DNA from: Saliniramus fredricksonii
Lineage (GTDB): Bacteria; Pseudomonadota; Alphaproteobacteria; Rhizobiales; Beijerinckiaceae
DNA: 64,000 nucleotides
Direction: 5' to 3'
NCBI RefSeq assembly: GCF_900094735.1
Contig: NZ_FMBM01000003.1
Span: 310,001-374,000 of the forward strand
Made by a program: the position numbers and the translations under genes. The notes beneath the pieces are model-generated. The model saw only the letters and a list, made by a program, of their open reading frames with translations. It ran no database searches and was not told where the DNA came from. This document shows positions 17,670 through 27,189 of this stretch, piece after piece; positions within the stretch are counted from its first letter, which is position 1; each line of letters begins with the position of its first letter.

Positions 17670-18449
17670 CTAAGCCCCGAATCCCTCGAAGACGATCTGG
17701 TCGGCATGGGCGCGCACATCCGCTGCCTGATCGGGGCTGCGTACTGTCCAGGCCAGAATCGGCATGCCACGCAGGCTGCGGCAGAGAAACGGCGCGGCAT
17801 GGGGCAGATCAGCCGCCTTCCACGAGACGAAATCGGGCCGGGTTTCGTCGAAATGGAGGAGATGGCCGCGCGCAAGACAGCCGTCGCGCTTCATGCCCGT
17901 GCCGTCCGGCGGCCCGCTACCGGCGGCATCCGCGACGATGCCGCGCAGGATATGCGGGGCGTCCCGGCACAGCCATGCCACGATTTGCGGATCGAAGGAT
18001 TTCACGCAGAAGGGCCCGGCATAATCGCCCAGGATTTCGAGACAGCGCCGGGTGAGCGCGGGATTGCCATCAAACCGGCTCTTGATCTCGATCACGAGGG
18101 GAACCCGCCCGGCGACGAGGCTGAGGAAATCGGCCAGACGCGGGATTCGCCCCGCGGCTTGCGCATCCTGCAGACTCAGGGTGTCGAGCAGATCGGCGCG
18201 CAGCGCGCAGAATGCGCCGGCCCGTCCGGTAAGGCGTGCAAGATCGTGATCATGGAAGACGAAAGCCTCGCCATCTGCCGAATCCTGCACGTCGCATTCG
18301 ATTGCATAGCCCCCGTCAATCGCCGCCCGGGCGGCATCCAGGCTGTTTTCGATCACACCGGCACTGCGATCATGCAGGCCGCGATGGGCGATCGGGCGGG
18401 TTGTGAGCCACGGCGCTCCGGCCGGCGGAGACAAGGGTGACGACATCAT
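17670..18449 (-). CDS. glycerophosphodiester phosphodiesterase family protein
   Basis: About 259 residues with the GDPD TIM-barrel signature: AHRGLHD at the start, then ENS, E-C-D-V-Q-x-S-x-D-G, VFHDHDL, E-I-K-S near the middle, and a C-terminal M-P-I-L-A-W-T-V. The histidine pair (AHRG, FHDH) and the two acidic metal ligands are intact. It hydrolyses glycerophosphodiesters to glycerol-3-phosphate and an alcohol. There is no signal peptide, so it is cytoplasmic. Two adjacent ATGs (18449, 18446) follow AGAGGA. It lies downstream of the kinase fusion on the same strand, with a gap of 77 bases. Confidence 0.9.
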   Translation of the reverse strand: MMSSPLSPPAGAPWLTTRPIAHRGLHDRSAGVIENSLDAARAAIDGGYAIECDVQDSADGEAFVFHDHDLARLTGRAGAFCALRADLLDTLSLQDAQAAGRIPRLADFLSLVAGRVPLVIEIKSRFDGNPALTRRCLEILGDYAGPFCVKSFDPQIVAWLCRDAPHILRGIVADAAGSGPPDGTGMKRDGCLARGHLLHFDETRPDFVSWKAADLPHAAPFLCRSLRGMPILAWTVRSPDQAADVRAHADQIVFEGFGA

Positions 18450-18526
18450 CAAGTATCCTCTCGGCAAACGAACGACATTGACATGGAAGGTCGGGAAGGG
18501 CGGGTGCGTTCTTTCATGACCGCCAC

Positions 18527-20152
18527 TCAGCTCCGATCCACGGGGAAGGATGGCGATGCGGCGTCCCGCCCGACCGTATCAGCAATCGCCTTCACCTGCG
18601 CCGTGATTCCGGCCTGCCCCTCTCCGGCGGGGGAAAGCCGGTCCCAGTCAAGCGGGCCGGTGCCGGTGGCGATCTGGGACTCCAGCACGGCACGTGTCGC
18701 GTCGGAGGCACTCTTGCCCCGCCCCGCGATTCGCGCCTCCAGAGCGGCGGGATCGACATCGAGCCAGAAACCGTGAAACGGGCAGCCGGCTTCTTCCGCG
18801 ATGGCGGCAGCGGCATTGCGGTCTTCCGGGCGGGCATGAACGGCTTCCAGTATGACGCTGCCGCCGCCCGACAGAACGCTTGCGGCGCGTGCGCGCATTT
18901 CGGCATAGACCGCCTGCGAAGCCTCCTTCGTATAAGCCTGTTGGCCGAGCGGCGTTTCCGGAGAGACACCGTGCAAGTGCTTGCGCAGCCGGTCACTCTC
19001 GAGAATGCGCGCGCCGGGTGGCGGCCCGATCAGCGGCGCGAGCGCCTCGGCGAGGGTGGTCTTGCCCGAGCCGCTGAACCCGCCCAGCGCCACGAGGCGC
19101 GCAGGGGCAGGTTCGAGCAGATCGCCGGCAAGGACGAGATAGCTGCGCATCTGCCGGGCGAGCGCGGGGTCGCCATCCCCCTCCGCGATCTGTGTCGCGG
19201 CGACGATGGCGCGGATCGAGGCGCGCAGGCTCATGAAGAGCGGCAAAAGCGCGTAACCCGCATCATCGCGGCTGCGATCGACATAACGGTTTGCCACATG
19301 GGCCGCCGCCCGGGCGAGCTCGGGATCGTCCGCAGCGCGCGCGCGCAGATCCATCAGCAGGAAAGCGAGATCGTAGAGCGTGTCGGTGGTGGCGATGGCC
19401 TCGTTGAATTCGATGCAGTCGAAGAGCTGCGGGCGCCCCTCATGCAGGCAGATATTGCGCAGATGCAGGTCACCATGACAGCGGCGGATCATGCCGGCAC
19501 CGGCGCGGGCATCGAGCAGGTTTGCGTGGCGTGCGCATTCCGCCTCCTGCCGCCGCAGCAGATCGGCGACCGGCTCGCGCGGCAGGGCCGGCAGATCGGC
19601 CATGCTGCGCTCATTGAGGGCAATGACATCGGCAAGGCGCTGCGCCCCATGCGCATCGGCGACGGGTTCGGCCTCCTCGTGAAACGCGCAGATCGCATCG
19701 GCAAGCGCATCGAGCAGCCCGGTGCTCAGTTCACCGCGCGCCGCGAGCCTGTCGAACAGCCCCTCCTCGTCGAAGCGGTGCATCTCCACCATGGCATCGA
19801 CCAGGGCGCCCTTGCCATCAATGGCGAAGCTGCCGTCATCCTCGCGGGTGATGCGCCGCACCGCCCGATAGAGCTGCGGCGCGGTGCGGCGGTTGAGGCG
19901 CAACTCTGCCTCACAGGCAGCGAGACGCCGTTGCGGCGTCGAGAAATCGGCATAGGGCAGGCGCAGGGCGCGCTTGAGCTTGAAGGCGCGCGTTCCGCTG
20001 AGCAGGATGGTCGAGATATGCGTGTCACGCTGCTGCGGGGGCGCGCCGTCCTCGGCTTCGAGACGGGTTCGCAGAAAAGCGCGGACCGCATGCTGGGTCT
20101 TTTCCTGCGCGGCGATCGCCGCGCCGGGATCGGTCTCGTTGCTCTCGCTCAT
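18527..20152 (-). CDS. two-domain protein: aminoglycoside-phosphotransferase-like kinase fused to P-loop kinase
   Basis: 541 residues. The N-terminal domain (about 20-345) is an APH/choline-kinase-like fold with the catalytic loop HGDLHLRN at 226-233 and D-C-I-E-F-N as the metal-binding part. The C-terminal domain (about 350-520) is a zeta-toxin/gluconokinase-like P-loop kinase with GGFSGSGKTT at 357-366 and L-E-S-D-x-x-R-K. This exact architecture is widespread in proteobacteria, often annotated as an AAA family ATPase; its substrate is unknown. A good ribosome-binding site (AGGAG) lies six bases before ATG 20152. The gene is divergent from the metal transporter, sharing a 248-base intergenic region. 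Confidence 0.88.
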   Translation of the reverse strand: MSESNETDPGAAIAAQEKTQHAVRAFLRTRLEAEDGAPPQQRDTHISTILLSGTRAFKLKRALRLPYADFSTPQRRLAACEAELRLNRRTAPQLYRAVRRITREDDGSFAIDGKGALVDAMVEMHRFDEEGLFDRLAARGELSTGLLDALADAICAFHEEAEPVADAHGAQRLADVIALNERSMADLPALPREPVADLLRRQEAECARHANLLDARAGAGMIRRCHGDLHLRNICLHEGRPQLFDCIEFNEAIATTDTLYDLAFLLMDLRARAADDPELARAAAHVANRYVDRSRDDAGYALLPLFMSLRASIRAIVAATQIAEGDGDPALARQMRSYLVLAGDLLEPAPARLVALGGFSGSGKTTLAEALAPLIGPPPGARILESDRLRKHLHGVSPETPLGQQAYTKEASQAVYAEMRARAASVLSGGGSVILEAVHARPEDRNAAAAIAEEAGCPFHGFWLDVDPAALEARIAGRGKSASDATRAVLESQIATGTGPLDWDRLSPAGEGQAGITAQVKAIADTVGRDAASPSFPVDRS

Positions 20153-20308
20153 GCGTTCTCCTGCCCTCCCTGCCCTCTGCCCCGGCCTCCCGGAGCCTTC
20201 ATCATGCGACGCTTATCGCATCTGAGCCGGCGGTGGACCATCCGGGCTGATGCGGGCGCGTCAGCGGCTGCGCGATATGGCCGCAGGGGCGATCTTCTGC
20301 GACGACCT

Positions 20309-20373
20309 ACTTGCAAATGACTTGCAACTGCATTAATTCTCCTGTCATGCGAACATGGCGCATTGCAATGCGC
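20309..20373 (+). promoter_or_regulatory. candidate operator region upstream of the metal-binding-protein gene
   Basis: Two direct repeats ACTTGCAA (20309-20316 and 20320-20327) are spaced one helical turn (11 bp) apart. A TTAATTC that could serve as a -10 element follows at 20333-20339. Further downstream is a perfect 16-bp palindrome, GCGCATTGCAATGCGC (20358-20373), 27 bases before the likely start codon. A palindrome in this position would suit a repressor such as a Fur/Zur/MntR-type metal sensor, but the sequence does not match a consensus I know well. Confidence 0.4.
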
Positions 20374-20400
20374 GCCCCGTCAACCTGGAGCCCCGGCCTG

Positions 20401-21480
20401 ATGATTCGACAGAGTTCCGAAATGACACGCACTGCGCGCAGGATTTTGCCGATGCGCAGCCTCCCCTTGCTCGCCCCCCTTGCCCTCGCCCCCCTTGCCC
20501 TCGCCCCCCTTGCCCTCGCCAGCCTTGCCCTCGCCACCACCTTCCTTGCGCCACAGCGTGCGGCAGCGCAAGACGAGCCGGTCCGCGTTCTCACCACGGT
20601 CGAGATGATCGCCGATGTGGGACGCAACATTGCCGGCAGTTGCGCCGAGGTCGAAGCGCTGCTCGGACCCGGCGTCGATCCGCATGACTATATCGCCACC
20701 GCCTCCGACGTGGCGCAACTCGGCGAGGCCGACCTCATTCTCTATGTGGATTTCGCCCTTGAGGAACAGCTGGCCTCGGTGCTCGAGCGCCTCTCCGCGC
20801 GTCGCCCTACCATCGGCGTCCTCGCCGCCGCGATCGATCCGGCGGATCTGGTCGATGATCCCGAGGAGCCCGGCCAGGCCGATCCGCATGTCTGGATGGA
20901 TGCGAGCCTCTGGGCGCGGATCGCGCCGGTGATCGGTGATGCGATCATCGAACAGCGCCCCGCTTGCGCCGAAGCGATCAACGCGCGCGTCGATGCCTAT
21001 ACGGTTCAGTTGCAGGCACTCTACGACTGGGCCGGCGAGAGCATCGCCACCATCCCCCGGGATCAGCGCCGTCTGGTCACCGCTCATGACGCGTTCGAGT
21101 ATTTCGCCAACGCATACGGCATGGAGGCGAGCGAGGCCATCGAGGGAATCTCGACCGCCTCGGAGGCGAGTATCGGCGATATCCGGGAGGTGGCCGATTA
21201 CGTCATCGACAACAATATCGCCGCCGTCTTCGTCGAGACCACCGTGTCCCCGCGCACCATCGAAGCGCTGGTCCAGGAGGTGCGGGCACGCGGCGGTCGG
21301 ATCGAGATCGGCGGCGCGCTCTATTCCGATGCGATGGGTGAACGGGGAACCGTCGGCGGGACCTATATCGGCATGATCTACGAGAATGCCATGCTGATCA
21401 CGCAGGCGCTCGGCGGCACCCCGGCACCGCTGCCTGAAGCTCTGGCGGACTGGGCGCGGGAATGGAATATCGCGCAATGA
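20401..21480 (+). CDS. zinc/manganese-type ABC transporter substrate-binding protein (TroA/ZnuA cluster A-I)
   Basis: About 359 residues, with a long hydrophobic signal sequence ending near AAA-QD. It has cluster A-I features: T-T-V-E-M-I-A-D, the metal-ligand region D-P-H-D-Y, then D-P-H-V-W-M-D, H-D-A-F-E-Y-F-A and a C-terminal E-I-G-G-A-L-Y-S-D. Histidine/acidic ligands are intact, and the histidine-rich loop seen in many zinc-specific members is absent, so Mn or Zn are both possible. ATG 20401 follows GGAG by ten bases; ATG 20422 is an alternative. Two permease genes follow after a 190-base gap, but no ATPase gene. Confidence 0.9.
   Translation: MIRQSSEMTRTARRILPMRSLPLLAPLALAPLALAPLALASLALATTFLAPQRAAAQDEPVRVLTTVEMIADVGRNIAGSCAEVEALLGPGVDPHDYIATASDVAQLGEADLILYVDFALEEQLASVLERLSARRPTIGVLAAAIDPADLVDDPEEPGQADPHVWMDASLWARIAPVIGDAIIEQRPACAEAINARVDAYTVQLQALYDWAGESIATIPRDQRRLVTAHDAFEYFANAYGMEASEAIEGISTASEASIGDIREVADYVIDNNIAAVFVETTVSPRTIEALVQEVRARGGRIEIGGALYSDAMGERGTVGGTYIGMIYENAMLITQALGGTPAPLPEALADWAREWNIAQ
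20467..20535 (+). repeat. 15-bp tandem repeat encoding the signal-peptide core
   Basis: About four units based on TTGCCCTCGCCCCCC (20480, 20495, 20510, 20525, with a partial unit from 20467) encode a repeating L-A-P-L-A core in the signal peptide of the metal-binding protein. The 15-base period preserves frame, so slippage would change only the length of the hydrophobic segment. Confidence 0.88.
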
Positions 21481-21670
21481 AGCGGATTGCCCGGTGATGC
21501 CGGCGGGGCTTCTCTCCTGATCCGGTCGGTATCCGGCCCCTGCAACGGCTTGTCAGCGCCGCTGCGGGGGCCTAACACTTTGATGAGACGAGATTGAACT
21601 TCGACACTGCTACCAAACCCTACGGAAGGGCCTGCGCGCGGCCCGGTTCGACGCCGCATCGGGCAAGATC

Positions 21671-22861
21671 ATGACGAGTCTGGTCGACCTCCTGCAAAGC
21701 AGCATCGTGCAAACCGTCGCGCTCGGCGCGGCGATCCTCGGCCTCGTCAGCGGCGTTCTGGGCTGCTTTGCCGTGCTGCGCCGCCAGAGTCTCATGGGCG
21801 ACACGCTCAGCCATGCGGCGCTGCCGGGCGTCTGTCTCGGTTTCATCATCGCCGGCTCCCGCGATCTTGGAGCGATCCTCGCCGGCGCCTTCATCGTCGG
21901 CGCGCTGGCCGCACTGACGGTGATGCTGATCATCCGCCGCACCAGGCTGAAGACCGATGCCGCGCTCGGCGTCGTGCTCAGCGTCTATTTCGCGGTCGGC
22001 ATCATGCTCCTGACCTGGCTCCAGGGGCGGCCCGGAACCGGCCAGGCGGGACTGTCGAGCTTTCTCTTCGGCCAGGCGGCGGCGATCCTGCGCGAGGATC
22101 TGTGGCTGATGGGCGGGATCACCCTGGTCGCCCTGTCCCTGGTGACGGCGTTGTGGAAGGAGTTCAAGCTCGTCTCCTTCGATCCCGATTACGCCCGCGC
22201 CCAGGGCTTTCCCGTGGTCGCGCTCGAAGCCGCGCTGACGGTGATGGTGGCGCTCGCCATTGTCGTCGGGCTGCAACTCGTCGGCGTGATCCTGATGGTG
22301 GCGATGCTGATCGCGCCTGCCGCCGCCGCGCGACAATGGGTGCGCAGCCTCGGTGGCATGGTGGTGCTCGCCGCATTCTTCGGCATGATTTCGGGGGTGA
22401 GCGGCGCCATGATCAGCGCCTCTGGACGCGGCCTCGCCACGGGGCCGCTGGTGGTGCTGATCGCCAGTGCGATCGTGCTGATCTCGATCCTGCTGGCACC
22501 GCGTCGCGGACTGGTGCGGCGCTGGCGCGATGCACGCCGCCAAAGGCGCGAACTCGCGGCACGGCGCGTGCTGATGTCGGTGCACGGGCTTGCGCAGGCG
22601 CATGGCAACCGCGATTACAAGGCCGAAGCGGGCATGCTCGACACCCTGCACGGCGCCTCCACCCGCCACGCCCTCGCCGAGCTCGCGCGCGACGGGCTGG
22701 TGCGGGAAGTCACCCATGCGCCCGAGACCAGCCCCCACTGGCAGCTCACCGAGGCGGGACATGCCCGCGCCCAAGGGAATCTGGGTATGCCGGACGAGGC
22801 CGGGCAGAGGCTCGATGCGGACGCCCGTCCGCCGCAGGATGCTGCGGAGACGAAGTCATGA
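21671..22861 (+). CDS. metal ABC transporter permease with C-terminal winged-helix-like extension
   Basis: 396 residues. About 1-285 form an ABC-3 type permease with many membrane helices and the family motifs L-G-C-F-A-V-L-R-R-Q-S-L-M-G-D-T-L-S-H-A (near 30-50) and V-G-L-Q-L-V-G-V-I-L-M-V-A-M-L-I-A-P-A-A. About 300-380 form a hydrophilic, helix-rich domain ending with L-A-R-D-G-L-V-R and W-Q-L-T-E-A-G-H, which looks like a DtxR-type winged helix. Comparable permease-regulator fusions occur in Mn/Fe transporters elsewhere. The stop overlaps the next permease start (ATGA). The expected ATP-binding subunit gene is missing upstream. Confidence 0.9.
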   Translation: MTSLVDLLQSSIVQTVALGAAILGLVSGVLGCFAVLRRQSLMGDTLSHAALPGVCLGFIIAGSRDLGAILAGAFIVGALAALTVMLIIRRTRLKTDAALGVVLSVYFAVGIMLLTWLQGRPGTGQAGLSSFLFGQAAAILREDLWLMGGITLVALSLVTALWKEFKLVSFDPDYARAQGFPVVALEAALTVMVALAIVVGLQLVGVILMVAMLIAPAAAARQWVRSLGGMVVLAAFFGMISGVSGAMISASGRGLATGPLVVLIASAIVLISILLAPRRGLVRRWRDARRQRRELAARRVLMSVHGLAQAHGNRDYKAEAGMLDTLHGASTRHALAELARDGLVREVTHAPETSPHWQLTEAGHARAQGNLGMPDEAGQRLDADARPPQDAAETKS

Positions 22862-24024
22862 TCGCGGCCTTCTTCGAGAGCATTCCGGCGATGATCATGC
22901 TGACCGGTGTGCTGGTTGGCGCCGCCTCCTCGCTGATCGGCGTGTTTCTGGTGTTGCGCGGTTCGGCCATGCTCACCGATGCAATCAGCCATGCCATCGT
23001 CTTCGGCATCGTCGTGGTCTGGCTCGCCACAAGCCGGCTCACCGGCCCGGTCCAGCTGATCGGGGCGGGTCTCGCCGGATTGCTGACGGTGGCGCTCTCC
23101 GAAGCGCTGGCGCGCTCGCGGCTGGTAAAGATGGATGCGGCGATCGGGCTCGTCTTTCCCGCGCTGTTTGCCGCCGGCATCCTGCTCATCACCCTGTTTG
23201 CCCGCGACGTGCATCTCGATACCCAGACCGTGCTGCTCGGCGAGATCGCCTTCGTCTGGATGAATACGGTGCCCATCCTCGGGGTAGAGGTCCCTGTGAC
23301 GGTGCTGAGCCTCGCGGCGGTTTTCGCAGCCAATCTCGGTTTCGTCGTGCTGTTGTGGAAGGAACTGAAGATCGCGATCTTCGATCCGGCTCTGGCAGCC
23401 GCGCTCGGATTTGCACCGGGGGTGATCTTCTACGCCCTGCTGGCCCTGACCAGCGTCACCGCCGTGGCCGCCTTCGATGCGGTCGGCGCCATTCTCTTCG
23501 TGGCTTTCGTGATCACGCCCCCGGCAACCGCCGTGTTGCTGACCCGCCGACTGGTGCGGATGGTGGTACTGGCGGTGGCGATTTCCGTGGCATCATGCGT
23601 GCTGGGTTATTTCCTTGCGCTTTCCCTCGACGTCTCGATCGGCGGTTCGATGGCGGCGATGACGGGGGTGTTCTTCGCCCTGGCACTGCTGTTCTCGCCG
23701 CATCAGGGGCTGATCGCCCAGGGCTTCCGGCGCAGGCAGCAAAAGCTCGATCATGATTGCGTCGCCCTTGTGGTGCATCTCCACACCCATGAGGACACCC
23801 CCGTCATGGCGCGCGAGAACACCCCACAGGCGCTGACAGAGCATCTGCAATGGCGCCCGCAGCGGGCACGCGCCGTGATCCTGCGTGCCCTCGACCGCGA
23901 CCTGATCACCCGCGATGCCGCCCTGCTGCGGCTGACGCCGAAAGGCTCGGCAATGGGCGCGGCCCTGGCCGACCCGGCTGCGCGCCGGGTCGAAGCGGGG
24001 GGGCCTCACAGTGACTGGTTATAG
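22858..24024 (+). CDS. second metal ABC transporter permease with C-terminal winged-helix-like extension
   Basis: 388 residues, again an ABC-3 permease (about 1-285) with S-L-I-G-V-F-L-V-L-R-G-S-A-M-L-T-D-A-I-S-H-A as the entry signature. A soluble tail (about 295-375) contains a helix-rich segment and L-D-R-D-L-I-T-R followed by L-R-L-T-P-K-G, winged-helix-like. It starts inside the stop of the first permease (ATGA overlap), so the pair are co-translated and probably form a heterodimeric channel. The 3' end overlaps the convergent phosphomutase gene by 19 bases. The histidine-rich patch V-H-L-H-T-H-E-D early in the tail could bind metal. Confidence 0.9.
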   Translation: MIAAFFESIPAMIMLTGVLVGAASSLIGVFLVLRGSAMLTDAISHAIVFGIVVVWLATSRLTGPVQLIGAGLAGLLTVALSEALARSRLVKMDAAIGLVFPALFAAGILLITLFARDVHLDTQTVLLGEIAFVWMNTVPILGVEVPVTVLSLAAVFAANLGFVVLLWKELKIAIFDPALAAALGFAPGVIFYALLALTSVTAVAAFDAVGAILFVAFVITPPATAVLLTRRLVRMVVLAVAISVASCVLGYFLALSLDVSIGGSMAAMTGVFFALALLFSPHQGLIAQGFRRRQQKLDHDCVALVVHLHTHEDTPVMARENTPQALTEHLQWRPQRARAVILRALDRDLITRDAALLRLTPKGSAMGAALADPAARRVEAGGPHSDWL

Positions 24025-25505
24025 GCACCGACTTCCGGGTTCTCGCGCAGGATCGCATCGACGCCCTTGAACATGGCGCGCATGCGCTCTTCCGAAACGG
24101 GGCTTTCCACCACGACGACCAGTTCCGGCTTGTTGGAGGAGGCGCGCACCAGCCCCCAGGTACCGTCCTCGGCAACGACGCGTACGCCGTTCACCGTGAC
24201 GAGTTCGCGAATCGGCTGGCCGGCCACCTCTTCTCCGGCCTCGTGCATCGCCTTGAAGCGGGCGCTGACGCGATCGACCACGGCGTATTTCTCCTCATCG
24301 GCGCATTTCGGCGCCATGGTGGGTGAGCCCCAGGTCTGCGGAATGGCGCGGTAGAGCTCGGCCATCGTCTTCTGCGGATTGCGATCAAGCATCTGCGCCA
24401 CGTGGATGGCGGTGAGGATGCCGTCATCATAGCCGCGCCCGACGGGATCGTTGAAGAAGAAATGCCCTGATTTCTCGAAGCCGGCCAGCGCGCCGAGCTC
24501 GTTGACACGGCGCTTGATATAGGAATGACCCGTCTTCCAGTAATCCGCCGTGACGCCGTTCTCGATCAGCACCGGATCGTCCTTGAACAATCCGGTGGAT
24601 TTCACATCGACCACGAAAGTGGCGTTCGGATAGAGCTTCGAGAGATCACGCGCGAGCATGACGCCGATCTTGTCGGCGAAGATCTCCTTGCCTTCATTAT
24701 CCACCACGCCGCAGCGATCACCGTCTCCGTCGAAACCGAGCCCGACATCAGCCCCGGTCTCGCGCACCTTGTCGGCCAGCGCGTGAAGCATCTTCATGTC
24801 TTCCGGGTTGGGATTGTAATGCGGGAAGGTGTGGTCGAGCTCGCAATCGAGCGGGATCACCTCGCAGCCGATCGCCTCCAGCGCGCGCGGGGCGAAGGCC
24901 CCCGCCGTGCCGTTGCCGCAGGCCGCCACCACCTTGAGCTTGCGCGCGATCGTCACGTTCTGCGTCAGATCATCGAGATAACGCTCGGCAAAGCCCTCGA
25001 CGAAGGCGTAGGCGCCGCCCTCGCGCAGGACGAATTCACCCGACAGGACAATGTCCCGCAGCCGCCCCATCTCCTCGGGGCCGAAGGTCATCGGGCGGTT
25101 GGCGCCCATCTTCACCCCGGTCCAGCCATTGTCGTTATGCGAGGCGGTAACCATCGCCACGCAGGGGCAATCCAGCGCGAACTGGCCGTAATAGGCCATC
25201 GGCGAGAGCGCGAGCCCGACATCCTTGACCCGCACGCCCGCCGCCATCAGCCCGGCGATCAGCGCATATTTGATCGAGGCGGAATAGCCGCGGAAATCGT
25301 GCCCGGTGACCAGATCGGGGCGCACGCCCATCTCATGGATCAGCGTACCCAGCCCCGCGCCCAGCGCCTGGACGCCCATGAGATTGATTTCTTTCTCGAA
25401 CAGCCAGCGCGCATCATATTCGCGAAAGCCGGTCGCCTTCACCAGAGGCAGGGATTCGTAGTCATAGGTGTTGGGCGAAAGAGCGGCATGCGGCTTGGGG
25501 ATCAT
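24006..25505 (-). CDS. phosphomannomutase/phosphoglucomutase
   Basis: 499 residues with the four-domain alpha-D-phosphohexomutase layout. The catalytic phosphoserine loop V-T-A-S-H-N is near residue 140, the metal-binding loop D-G-D-G-D-R near 260, the sugar-binding G-F-E-K-S-G-H near 340, and a C-terminal phosphate-binding R-A-S-S-N-K-P-E. It interconverts hexose-1- and hexose-6-phosphates for surface polysaccharide and central metabolism. It is the AlgC/ManB type, not GlmM. ATG 25505 follows GAGG by eight bases and begins a good N-terminus. It is convergent with, and overlaps by 19 bases, the second permease gene. Confidence 0.93.
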   Translation of the reverse strand: MIPKPHAALSPNTYDYESLPLVKATGFREYDARWLFEKEINLMGVQALGAGLGTLIHEMGVRPDLVTGHDFRGYSASIKYALIAGLMAAGVRVKDVGLALSPMAYYGQFALDCPCVAMVTASHNDNGWTGVKMGANRPMTFGPEEMGRLRDIVLSGEFVLREGGAYAFVEGFAERYLDDLTQNVTIARKLKVVAACGNGTAGAFAPRALEAIGCEVIPLDCELDHTFPHYNPNPEDMKMLHALADKVRETGADVGLGFDGDGDRCGVVDNEGKEIFADKIGVMLARDLSKLYPNATFVVDVKSTGLFKDDPVLIENGVTADYWKTGHSYIKRRVNELGALAGFEKSGHFFFNDPVGRGYDDGILTAIHVAQMLDRNPQKTMAELYRAIPQTWGSPTMAPKCADEEKYAVVDRVSARFKAMHEAGEEVAGQPIRELVTVNGVRVVAEDGTWGLVRASSNKPELVVVVESPVSEERMRAMFKGVDAILRENPEVGAYNQSL

Positions 25506-25675
25506 GGAGACAGCCTCGTCATTACGCGTCGGAATCTGCGGGTGCGGCATCCAGCAATAGCCCATTCCGGGGCGCTTTGGAAACGGTCGCGCAGGCGGTG
25601 ATCCGCACCGGCGCACAGGATCACCTCGCGGGCCGCGCGCCAGCCGCGCAAAAACCATGGGAACGCTATTCTCTT

Positions 25676-27148
25676 ATGGCGCGAAAACGCGTAAACAGGG
25701 GGCGAAATCCCGGCCCTGCCGGATCCGGTTCATTGCGAAGCCAGCGGTTGCAGCGCTTGAAAAAAGTATTCGTCAAATCCTACGGCTGCCAGATGAACGT
25801 CTACGATTCCGAGCGCATGGCCGATGCGCTCGCCGTGGACGGCTATGAGCAGACCGATTCCGTCGAGAACGCCGATCTCGTCGTGCTCAATACCTGCCAT
25901 ATCCGCGAGAAGGCGGCAGAGAAGGTCTATTCCGAACTCGGGCGCCTGCGCACGCTGAAACAGCGCCGCGCCGAGGAGGGGCACGAGACCAGGGTCGTCG
26001 TCGCCGGCTGCGTCGCCCAGGCCGAGGGCGAGGAGATCCTGCGCCGGGCCCAGGTCGTCGATGTCGTGGTCGGCCCGCAGGCCTATCACCGCCTGCCCGC
26101 CATGGTGCGCGCAGCGCAGAAGGGGCGCGTCGTCGATACGGATTTCCCGGAAGACGACAAATTCGCGCATCTGCCGAAGCTCGAACGCAAGCGCGTGCGC
26201 AGCCGCGGCGTCTCCGCCTTCCTCACCATCCAGGAAGGCTGCGACAAGTTCTGCGCCTTCTGCGTCGTACCGTATACGCGCGGCGCGGAGGTCTCGCGGC
26301 CCGTGGCGAAGGTGCTCGACGAGGCCCGCGCGCTCGCCGATGCGGGAGTGCGCGAGATCACGCTGATCGGCCAGAACGTCAACGCCTATCACGGCGCGGG
26401 GCCGGACGGGCGCGAATGGGGGCTCGGGCAGCTGTTGCATGCCGTGGCCGAAATCGAGGGCGTGGCGCGTATCCGCTACACGACGAGCCATCCCAACGAC
26501 ATGGACGATGCGCTGATCGAAGCCCATCGCGACCTGCCGCAGCTGATGCCCTATCTGCATCTTCCCGTGCAGGCCGGTTCCGACCGTATCCTCAAGGCGA
26601 TGAACCGCAAGCATACGGGTGATGCCTATCGCCGCATCATCGACAAGGTGCGGCGCGTGCGTCCGGATATCGCGCTGTCTTCCGATTTCATCGTCGGCTT
26701 TCCCGGCGAGAGCGACGCGGATTTCGATCAGACGATGCGGCTCGTCGCCGATATCGGCTTCGCCTCCGCCTTCTCCTTCAAATATTCCACCCGCCCCGGC
26801 ACCCCTGCGGCGGATGATACCGCGCAGATCGCGGAGGCCGTGAAGGCCGAGCGGCTGGCACGGCTGCAGGCGCTTCTGGAAGAGCAGCGCCAGGCCTTCA
26901 ATCGCGGCACGGTCGGCAAGGTGGTCGAGGTGCTGCTCGAAAAGCCCGGTCGCCATCCCGGCCAGCTCGGCGGCAAATCGCCCTATCTGCAGGCGGTGCA
27001 TCTCGATGGCGCGGGGCTGGCCGTCGGTGATATCGTGCCGGTGCTGATCACGGCGCAATCGAGCAATTCGCTTCAGGGCGAAGCTTTGCGCGGGCGCGCC
27101 GGAGAGACGAATGCGCCGGGAGACACGGCGGCGGCGGATGTGGCATGA
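25676..27148 (+). CDS. miaB: tRNA-2-methylthio-N6-dimethylallyladenosine synthase (MiaB)
   Basis: About 490 residues from ATG 25676. The N-terminal UPF0004 domain has the three cluster cysteines (SYGCQMN at about 37-40, NTCHIRE, VAGCVAQ). The radical-SAM motif [15 protein letters not shown] follows, then the R-Y-T-T-S-H-P block, and a C-terminal TRAM domain. It methylthiolates i6A37 of tRNAs reading codons that start with U. The start is uncertain: TTG codons between 25740 and 25760 would remove a basic N-terminal tail of about 27 residues. It heads a long co-oriented block (phoH, ybeY, corC, lnt), a conserved alphaproteobacterial arrangement. Confidence 0.95.
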   Translation: MARKRVNRGRNPGPAGSGSLRSQRLQRLKKVFVKSYGCQMNVYDSERMADALAVDGYEQTDSVENADLVVLNTCHIREKAAEKVYSELGRLRTLKQRRAEEGHETRVVVAGCVAQAEGEEILRRAQVVDVVVGPQAYHRLPAMVRAAQKGRVVDTDFPEDDKFAHLPKLERKRVRSRGVSAFLTIQEGCDKFCAFCVVPYTRGAEVSRPVAKVLDEARALADAGVREITLIGQNVNAYHGAGPDGREWGLGQLLHAVAEIEGVARIRYTTSHPNDMDDALIEAHRDLPQLMPYLHLPVQAGSDRILKAMNRKHTGDAYRRIIDKVRRVRPDIALSSDFIVGFPGESDADFDQTMRLVADIGFASAFSFKYSTRPGTPAADDTAQIAEAVKAERLARLQALLEEQRQAFNRGTVGKVVEVLLEKPGRHPGQLGGKSPYLQAVHLDGAGLAVGDIVPVLITAQSSNSLQGEALRGRAGETNAPGDTAAADVA

Positions 27149-27189
27149 TGGTGTGTGCCGCGCGGTATCGCGAGAAGGAGTAACGCGCA

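Noticed and set aside
21481-21670. A small or decayed ATPase gene between the metal-binding protein and permease
   Set aside because: The frames contain stops and show no Walker or ABC signature; treated as absent.
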